Notes under the pieces: model-generated | Database searches by the model: none | Told to the model about the DNA's origin: nothing | What the model saw: the letters and a program-made list of their open reading frames with translations, nothing else | Translations under genes and position numbers: made by a program | Origin: Clostridia bacterium | Lineage (GTDB): Bacteria; Bacillota; DSM-521; Neomoorellales; Neomoorellaceae | Assembly: GCA_012727745.1 (NCBI GenBank) | Contig: JAAYGJ010000235.1 | Coordinates: forward strand, 1 to 19,941 | DNA: 19,941 nucleotides | Direction: 5' to 3' | Part shown: positions 14,605 to 19,941 of the stretch, one piece after another | Layout: each line of letters starts with the position of its first letter | How positions within the stretch are numbered: position 1 is the stretch's first letter

Positions 14605-14633
14605 TTGAAGCTTTAGCTTCCATGTGCTATAGT
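14605..14633 (+). promoter_or_regulatory. Promoter with extended -10 for the T-box/aroF unit
   Basis: TTGAAG (14605-14610), a 17-bp spacer and TATAGT (14628-14633), preceded by TGC, an extended -10 element. The predicted transcription start near 14640 places the T-box leader at the 5' end of the mRNA. Confidence 0.65.
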
Positions 14634-14660
14634 AGTAGGAAACTTATACAGAATAAATCC

Positions 14661-14950
14661 TGTGAAGGGAAAAAGTAAGCCCTGCCAGCGTGCCCAGCGA
14701 GCCGGTGGTGGTGGGAGATCGGCCAGGTTGACAGAGTTGAAGTTCTTCCCGGAGGAGCAGGCTGAAGGCTGGCAGTTTTGCCGGCTGGGTAGGCTGTGCC
14801 GGAGCTTCTGCAGTTAAAAGGAAGGGGGTATCGGAAAGTTAGATCTACCGGTTTTTCCCGTACCCTGGCAATGAGCGGCTGAGACCGGCAGCCAATTAGG
14901 GTGGTACCACGGGTACAAACTCCTCGTCCCTAGGATGGGGAGTTTTTATT
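14661..14950 (+). promoter_or_regulatory. T-box leader (tRNA-sensing riboswitch), probable Phe specifier
   Basis: A T-box measures uncharged tRNA and lets transcription continue when the amino acid is scarce. The T-box core AGGGTGGTACCACGG (14898-14912) is perfect; its TGGT would pair with a tRNA ACCA end. Stem I base: GGGAA (14667-14671) with TTCCC (14746-14750). Loop-E strands are AGTA (14674-14677) and GAA (14739-14741). The apical GCCG/CGGC helix is at 14701-14704/14720-14723. The codon after GAA-G is TTC (14743-14745), Phe, which fits control of the downstream DAHP synthase, though the usual purine after the specifier is a T here. TAGGG (14897-14901) can pair with CCCTA (14928-14932) to form the antiterminator. 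The remaining 14951-15069 holds nothing I recognise. Confidence 0.92.
14917..14950 (+). terminator. T-box regulated terminator
   Basis: Positions 14917-14929 (AAACTCCTCGTCC) pair with 14933-14945 (GGATGGGGAGTTT) over 13 bp, including two or three G-T pairs, with a 3-nt loop and a T-rich tail. It is mutually exclusive with the antiterminator pairing of 14897-14901 and 14928-14932. Confidence 0.92.
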
Positions 14951-15084
14951 TTGTCCTTATTTCCCACCTGCCAGCTTTTTAACTGGATTGCTTTGTACGT
15001 AGTGCATCGTGCAACCGGCGCCCGGAGGCAACCTTCGCAAAAGGGAGCAAGTTGTTTGGCATTATTTAGAAGGAGGCGTGACTG

Positions 15085-16167
15085 ATGATCGTTGTTATGA
15101 AACCGGGAGCAAAAAAGGAAGACATTCTAAAGGTAAGTGAACGTCTGGTGGAACTGGGCTTTAAAACCCACCCCATCTATGGACAGGAGAAAACAGTAAT
15201 CGGCGCCATCGGCGATAAAAAGGCGTTAAGCGCCGAAGCGATTATAAATTTGCCCGGGGTAGAAAAGATAGTGCCAATTATGAAACCTTATAAGCTGGTC
15301 AGCCGGGAGTTAAAGGAAACTCCGACTATTATCCGTATCGGTGGGGTGCCGGTAGGGGGGCATGGTTTGTGCATTATGGCCGGCCCCTGCGCTGTAGAAA
15401 ACGAAGAGCAACTGCTGCTGACAGCACAGGCTATCAAAGCTTCCGGGGCGCATATTTTACGTGGCGGGGCATTTAAACCCCGTACCTCCCCCTACGCTTT
15501 TCAAGGCCTGGAAGAAGAGGGGTTAAAGATGCTGGCCAGAGTAGGGGAGCAGGTAGGCTTGCCGATCGTTACTGAGGTAGTTGACACCCGCGATGTAGAA
15601 CTGGTAGCTGAGTATGCTGATGCCTTGCAAATCGGTGCCCGCAACATGCAGAATTTCCGTTTGCTGCGGGAAGCCGGCGCTGCCGGTAAACCTGTCCTGT
15701 TAAAGCGGGGACTGGCTGCTACGATTGAGGAATGGTTGATGTCGGCTGAATATATTCTCGATAGCGGCAACCCCAATGTGATTTTATGCGAGCGGGGCAT
15801 CAGGACTTTTGAAACAGCAACCCGTTTCACTCTCGACCTGACAGCAGTAGTCGTGGTCAAAGAAAACTCCCATTTGCCGGTGATTGTTGATCCCAGCCAC
15901 GGTACGGGCAACTGGCGCCTGGTGCTGCCTATGGCCCGGGCATCCGTAGCTGCAGGCGCTGATGGCTTGCTGATTGAGGTTCACCCTGACCCGGCCCGGG
16001 CTCTTTGCGATGGTCCCCAGTCCCTGCACCCGGAAAATTTTGACCGCCTGATGGGGGAACTGTCCCCTGTAGCTTTGGCTGTTGGTCGCGACCTGGCGCC
16101 TGCAAGTTTTAGGGAAACTGCTCCTTCGCCAGGAGAGGCAGCCAGGTTAAAGCGGGAGGCAATGTAA
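15085..16167 (+). CDS. aroF: 3-deoxy-7-phosphoheptulonate (DAHP) synthase, type I-beta with N-terminal regulatory domain
   Basis: First enzyme of the shikimate pathway: condenses phosphoenolpyruvate and erythrose 4-phosphate to DAHP. It has 360 residues. Residues 1-70 form a ferredoxin-like regulatory domain as in the Thermotoga enzyme, where it binds Tyr or Phe for feedback inhibition. The catalytic TIM barrel starts near 85; visible active-site motifs are GPCAVE with metal ligand C102, RGGAFKPRTSPYAFQG with K131, KRG near 207-209, and DPSHGTGN with H272. The C-terminus has a short extension past the barrel. ATG 15085 follows AAGGAGG (15070-15076). A T-box leader with a probable Phe specifier precedes it, so both transcription and enzyme activity appear tied to aromatic amino acid supply. 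A terminator follows, so it is monocistronic. Confidence 0.96.
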   Translation: MIVVMKPGAKKEDILKVSERLVELGFKTHPIYGQEKTVIGAIGDKKALSAEAIINLPGVEKIVPIMKPYKLVSRELKETPTIIRIGGVPVGGHGLCIMAGPCAVENEEQLLLTAQAIKASGAHILRGGAFKPRTSPYAFQGLEEEGLKMLARVGEQVGLPIVTEVVDTRDVELVAEYADALQIGARNMQNFRLLREAGAAGKPVLLKRGLAATIEEWLMSAEYILDSGNPNVILCERGIRTFETATRFTLDLTAVVVVKENSHLPVIVDPSHGTGNWRLVLPMARASVAAGADGLLIEVHPDPARALCDGPQSLHPENFDRLMGELSPVALAVGRDLAPASFRETAPSPGEAARLKREAM

Positions 16168-16230
16168 GGCGGGGAGCTTCCAGCAGCGGAACATAAAAAG
16201 ATTACCCGACCTTGCTATAGTCTGTATTTA

Positions 16231-16257
16231 GCCTTGCAGTTTACTGCAGGGCTTTTA
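16231..16257 (+). terminator. Rho-independent terminator after the DAHP synthase gene
   Basis: GCCTTGCAG (16231-16239) pairs with CTGCAGGGC (16244-16252) over 9 bp with one G-T pair and a TTTA loop, followed by TTTT. Confidence 0.88.
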
Positions 16258-16344
16258 TATTCTGTACCCTGCCGGGGAGGGCAGGCCAATAGAAACGGCA
16301 GTTGTTAATAATCATATAGACCAACAAGGGTAACCTTAAACCGC

Positions 16345-16563
16345 ATGGGAGCTGCGGCGCAAAAAATAACTTTCCAAGAGGGAATATTGAACGAAGGGTT
16401 TTATGTTACACCGTATGGTACTATGGATATCACTGTTTTACCTTCAAAAGTTGAAGTTGACTTGACAGAGATGGGTGGAAGTATTAATCTAGAATATGAA
16501 TTGCAATTAGGCCAGGGAAAGGTTAGCGATAACCAGCTGCTAATTACTATTGAGGATCTATGA
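16345..16563 (+). CDS. DUF1934 (YwiB-like) family fragment, N-terminally truncated, probable remnant
   Basis: The 72 residues from ATG 16345 match the C-terminal half of DUF1934/YwiB-like proteins, small beta-barrels of about 140 residues often encoded just before argS, as here. Recognisable elements are KITFQEGILNEGFYVTPYGT, MDITVLPSKVEVDL and GGSINLEYELQL. The same frame continues upstream of the ATG to a stop at 16309-16311, and the codons at 16327-16344 read RVTLNR, which joins MG to give the family-like RVTLNRMG. The Met is thus probably internal, and the N-terminal half is missing or in another frame. Ribosome binding is poor (AAGGG about 14 nt upstream). Function of the family is unknown. 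It may be a pseudogene, or a short form that is still made. Confidence 0.65.
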   Translation: MGAAAQKITFQEGILNEGFYVTPYGTMDITVLPSKVEVDLTEMGGSINLEYELQLGQGKVSDNQLLITIEDL

Positions 16564-16675
16564 CCTTAAGCCAGGAAGCATACTAGCGCAGAGTGTTATT
16601 AACAAAAGAGTTGCTTCCGTACAGCACGTACCGTGGTGGATTGAAAATTTTAGTCTATTTTCCAAGGAGTAAGTC

Positions 16676-18358
16676 GTGAATATTATTCAGGAAACCAAAA
16701 GATTGCTGGCAGCTGCCTTAATGGATGCTGCTGCCGCTGCTCGGGCAGCCGGTGAAATAAGTTATGACGAGCTGCCTGATTTCGTAGTGGAAATACCCCG
16801 GGAAAAATTCCATGGTGATTTTGCGACTAACCTGGCTTTGTTGCTGGCCAGGCAGGCGCGGCAGGCACCCAGAGCTATAGCAGCAGCTATCGTGCAGCAC
16901 TTTGATCTAACTCAAGCCGGAGTGGCCAAGATCGAGGTGGCCGGGCCGGGCTTTATTAATTTTACCCTGGATGGCAAATGGCTGTTACCGGTATTACCTG
17001 CTGTCCTGGCTGAGGACGAGCATTATGGCTGGTCTAATATAGGTCAGGGTACGAAGGTGCAGGTAGAGTTTGTCAGTGCCAACCCTACCGGTCTGTTACA
17101 TATGGGCAACGCCCGGGGGGCTGCTCTGGGCGATTGTATCGCCAACTTGCTGACAGCAGTGGGCTATGAGGTTACCCGTGAGTTTTATATCAACGATGCC
17201 GGCAACCAGATCGAGAACTTCGCTCTGTCCCTCGAAGCCCGCTACCTTCAGGCCCTGGGCCAGGAGGCTGATATCCCCGAAGACGGTTATCATGGAATCG
17301 ATTTAATCGATACTGTACAGCATTTTCTGGAACTTTATGGGGATAAGTATCTCGATGCAGATCCAACTTTGCGCCGGGAGATACTGGTACGTTTTGCCCT
17401 GGAAGAAAAATTGGCAGCTATTCGCCAGGTGTTGGAGGACTTCGGGGTTCACTATGATGTATGGTTCAGCGAGCAGTCCCTGCATGATTCCGGGGCGGTA
17501 GCCCGGGCCGTAGCCGACCTGGAAAAAGCCGGCTACATATATGAAAAGGATGGCGCTCTGTGGTTTAAGGCTACCCGTCTGGGCGAAGAAAAAGATGAAG
17601 TTTTGGTCCGCCAAAACGGCCTGCCGACTTATTTTGCAGCTGATATAGCTTACCACCGTAACAAATTTGAACGGGGGTTCAAATGGCTGATCAACGTCTG
17701 GGGGGCTGACCATCATGGTCATGTGAGCCGCCTCAAAAGTGCCCTTAAAGCCTTGGGCTATGATCCGGATCGCCTGGAAGTTGTGCTGATGCAGCTGGTC
17801 CGTCTCTACCAGGGCGGCGAGGTGCTGCGGATGTCCAAACGCACCGGCCAGTATGTTACCTTAAACGAGTTGATTGAAGAGGTAGGCAAGGATGCTGCCC
17901 GTTACTTTTTCGTGATGCTGAAAAGTGACAGCCACCTCGAATTTGACCTTGACCTGGCTCGTTCCCAGTCGGCGGACAACCCTGTTTACTATGTGCAGTA
18001 CGCCCATGCCCGCATCTGCAGTATTTTACGACTGGCGCGGGAACGGGGCCTGCAGGTGCCGTCGGCACGGGAAGCTGACCTGGGGCTTTTGACCGAACCT
18101 GCCGAATTGGATCTCATCAAACAGATCGCCAACTGGCCGGATACGGTAGCCGGAGCAGCCCTGGCCTTGGAACCACATCGTTTGACCCGTTTTGCCCATG
18201 AACTGGCCAGTTTGTTTCATAGTTTTTATACCAGTTGCCGGGTACTGGCAGATGACCCGCAAGTCAGAAATGCTCGTTTAGTTCTTGTAGAAGCTGCCCG
18301 CATAACTTTACGTAATGTTTTACACCTTTTAGGTGTCAGCGCCCCTGAGAGGATGTAG
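16676..18358 (+). CDS. argS: Arginyl-tRNA synthetase
   Basis: Class Ia aminoacyl-tRNA synthetase that charges tRNA-Arg. It has 560 residues, normal for bacteria. The N-terminal additional domain (about 1-110) includes the FHGDFATNLALLLAR segment. The HIGH-type ATP motif is HMGN (142-145) in FVSANPTGLLHMGNARGAAL, the KMSKS-equivalent is MSKR (385-388) in EVLRMSKRTGQYVTLNELI, and the C-terminal alpha-helical anticodon-binding domain spans about 440-560, starting after NPVYYVQYAHARI. Start GTG 16676 follows AAGGAG (16664-16669). It comes after the DUF1934 remnant by 112 bp and is followed by pyrG after 17 bp, so argS and pyrG are likely co-transcribed. No T-box was seen in front of it. Confidence 0.97.
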   Translation: MNIIQETKRLLAAALMDAAAAARAAGEISYDELPDFVVEIPREKFHGDFATNLALLLARQARQAPRAIAAAIVQHFDLTQAGVAKIEVAGPGFINFTLDGKWLLPVLPAVLAEDEHYGWSNIGQGTKVQVEFVSANPTGLLHMGNARGAALGDCIANLLTAVGYEVTREFYINDAGNQIENFALSLEARYLQALGQEADIPEDGYHGIDLIDTVQHFLELYGDKYLDADPTLRREILVRFALEEKLAAIRQVLEDFGVHYDVWFSEQSLHDSGAVARAVADLEKAGYIYEKDGALWFKATRLGEEKDEVLVRQNGLPTYFAADIAYHRNKFERGFKWLINVWGADHHGHVSRLKSALKALGYDPDRLEVVLMQLVRLYQGGEVLRMSKRTGQYVTLNELIEEVGKDAARYFFVMLKSDSHLEFDLDLARSQSADNPVYYVQYAHARICSILRLARERGLQVPSAREADLGLLTEPAELDLIKQIANWPDTVAGAALALEPHRLTRFAHELASLFHSFYTSCRVLADDPQVRNARLVLVEAARITLRNVLHLLGVSAPERM

Positions 18359-18375
18359 AACGGGAGGAAATAATA

Positions 18376-19941
18376 ATGTCTGCAAAATTTGTCTTTGTTA
18401 CCGGCGGTGTCGCTTCTTCACTCGGGAAGGGGATAACCGCCGCTTCTTTAGGAAGACTTTTAAAGAGCAGGGGCTTAAAAGTAGCCATCCAGAAGTTAGA
18501 TCCCTATATTAATTTTGACCCGGGCACCATGAGTCCCTATCAGCACGGCGAAGTCTTTGTCACTGATGACGGTGCCGAAACCGACCTCGATATAGGTCAT
18601 TATGAACGCTTTATTGATATTAACCTTACCGAAGCAAGTAATGTTTCGGCCGGGAAGGTATACTGGTCGGTTATCTCCAAAGAGAGGCGCGGTGATTACC
18701 TGGGCAGAACGGTGCAGGTCATACCCCACATAACCAACGAAATTAAAGAGCGCCTTTACAAGGTAGCTGAGAAAGGCGAACCGGATGTAGTTATAACAGA
18801 AATTGGCGGTACGGTGGGCGATATTGAGTCGCTGCCTTTCCTGGAAGCTATCCGCCAGATGAAAAGCGATATTGGCCGCGAGCGGGTGCTTTATATTCAT
18901 GTTACCCTGGTGCCCTACCTGCATGCCGCCGGAGAAGCGAAAACTAAACCTACCCAGCACAGCGTTAAAGAGCTGCGCAGCATTGGCATCCAGCCGGACA
19001 TTATTGTTTGCCGTACAGAAAAACCTTTTTCCCGAGAAATGGAGGAAAAGATAGCTCTTTTTTGCGATATTGATCCCGACGCTGTTATTCAGGCCGTGGA
19101 TGCGGAGTCTATCTATGAAATGCCGTTGATGATGCAAAAAGAGGGCCTGGACAGCATCGTGGTAGAGCGCTTACAGCTAAAGTGCGGACCAGCCCGCATG
19201 GAAGACTGGGAGCAAATGGTGGCGCGCATGAAGAGCATCAAAGATCGCTTAGAGATTACCCTGGTAGGCAAGTATGTCAGCCTCCCTGACGCCTATTTAA
19301 GCGTGGTAGAATCTCTGCGCCATGCCGGCTTTTTTCACGGGGTACAGGTAGACGTGCGCTGGATCTATTCGGCGGACCTGGAGCAGTGCGGAGTAGAACT
19401 GCTTCAGGATGCAGCCGGGATCTTGGTGCCGGGCGGTTTTGGCGCCCGGGGTACGGAAGGCAAGATTATTGCCGCCCGTTTTGCCCGCGAACAAGGGATC
19501 CCCTATCTGGGGATATGCCTGGGGATGCAGCTGGCAATAGTAGAGTTTGCTCGCAACGTGGCCGGCCTTACAGGCGCCAACAGTACTGAATTTAACCCCG
19601 AGACTCCCCATGCTGTTATAGATTTAGCACCGGGGCAAAAGAATATCAACAATAAAGGCGGCACTATGCGCTTAGGACTCTATCCCTGCCGCCTGCAGCC
19701 GGGGACCAAAGCTTATCAGGCTTATGGAACGGAAATTATCCATGAGCGTCACCGCCATCGCTATGAGTTTAATAACAACTACCGGGATGAATTGACTGCC
19801 AGAGGGATGGTCGTCAGCGGCACTTCACCCGATAACCGCCTGGTCGAAATTATTGAACTACCCGACCACCCCTGGTTTGTCGCCTGCCAATTTCATCCCG
19901 AGTTTATATCACGTCCCAACCGGCCCCACCCTCTTTTACGG
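18376..19941 (+). CDS. pyrG: CTP synthase, 3'-truncated by the window edge
   Basis: Converts UTP to CTP using ATP and glutamine-derived ammonia, the last step of pyrimidine nucleotide synthesis. The frame is open from ATG 18376 to the last base, 522 codons; the family has about 535-540, so only the last few residues are missing. The synthetase domain begins KFVFVTGGVASSLGKGIT, with the P-loop-like GGVASSLGKG and KLDPYINFDPGTM and the QHGEVFVTDDGAETDLDIGH block (full conserved run). The class I glutamine amidotransferase domain has the nucleophile C381 in GICLGMQ and H507/E509 in FHPE, plus the oxyanion-forming VPGGFGARG. Start is supported by GGGAGGAAA (18362-18370). The third residue of the GGVVSSLGKG motif family is Ala here, a mild change. 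No delta-factor gene (rpoE) separates it from argS. Confidence 0.97.
   Translation, partial: MSAKFVFVTGGVASSLGKGITAASLGRLLKSRGLKVAIQKLDPYINFDPGTMSPYQHGEVFVTDDGAETDLDIGHYERFIDINLTEASNVSAGKVYWSVISKERRGDYLGRTVQVIPHITNEIKERLYKVAEKGEPDVVITEIGGTVGDIESLPFLEAIRQMKSDIGRERVLYIHVTLVPYLHAAGEAKTKPTQHSVKELRSIGIQPDIIVCRTEKPFSREMEEKIALFCDIDPDAVIQAVDAESIYEMPLMMQKEGLDSIVVERLQLKCGPARMEDWEQMVARMKSIKDRLEITLVGKYVSLPDAYLSVVESLRHAGFFHGVQVDVRWIYSADLEQCGVELLQDAAGILVPGGFGARGTEGKIIAARFAREQGIPYLGICLGMQLAIVEFARNVAGLTGANSTEFNPETPHAVIDLAPGQKNINNKGGTMRLGLYPCRLQPGTKAYQAYGTEIIHERHRHRYEFNNNYRDELTARGMVVSGTSPDNRLVEIIELPDHPWFVACQFHPEFISRPNRPHPLLR

Noticed and set aside
16574..16618. Inverted repeat GGAAGCA/TGCTTCC ahead of argS
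   Set aside because: Only 7 bp with a 31-nt loop and no T-tail; no T-box core motif is present, so there is no basis for calling a regulator.
18496..19137. 213-codon open frame on the minus strand
   Set aside because: It is fully antisense to pyrG, whose forward frame carries all expected catalytic motifs.

Overview
The window is chromosomal housekeeping DNA from a Gram-positive anaerobe of class Clostridia. The best guess is a thermophilic, moderately GC-rich lineage such as the Moorella group. This is inferred from the gene order (rpoA-rplQ-ecfA1-ecfA2-ecfT-truA-rplM-rpsI), the SCIFF ranthipeptide pair, a T-box leader, strong AGGAGG-type ribosome binding sites and frequent TTG/GTG starts. 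The species cannot be fixed from the sequence. Every convincing gene is on the + strand.

Layout. (1) 1-5298: the end of the large ribosomal-protein operon. It holds the 3' part of rpoA, then rplQ, the general ECF vitamin-transporter energising module (two ATPases and EcfT, with overlapping genes), truA, rplM and rpsI. (2) 5423-7061: a ribosomally synthesised peptide system. A 48-residue SCIFF precursor with five rather than six cysteines is followed by an intercistronic hairpin and its radical SAM/SPASM maturase. (3) 7137-8558: a membrane-anchored LysM-G5-M23 cell-wall endopeptidase with its own terminator. (4) 8611-9935: a trxB-HMA two-gene unit bounded by a promoter and a strong terminator. 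(5) 9947-11103: a membrane-anchored gluzincin-type metalloprotease, then a 20-codon ORF with a good Shine-Dalgarno that runs straight into a perfect 11-bp-stem terminator. (6) 11185-12883: an HtrA-type S1C protease and rlmH, a pairing known from other Firmicutes. (7) 12984-14488: a promoter and an NiaP-like MFS transporter. (8) 14605-16258: a promoter, a T-box leader with a probable Phe (UUC) specifier, a type Ibeta DAHP synthase with N-terminal regulatory domain, and a terminator. (9) 16262-19941: a decayed DUF1934 (YwiB-like) gene, argS and the first 522 codons of pyrG, which runs off the right edge.

The most distinctive items are the five-cysteine SCIFF precursor with its intact maturase, the unrecognised 20-residue Cys-Cys peptide between the metalloprotease and htrA, the T-box control of the aromatic pathway entry enzyme, and the broken DUF1934 gene, whose family homology continues upstream of the only available start codon. 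No CRISPR array, insertion sequence, tRNA or rRNA was seen.
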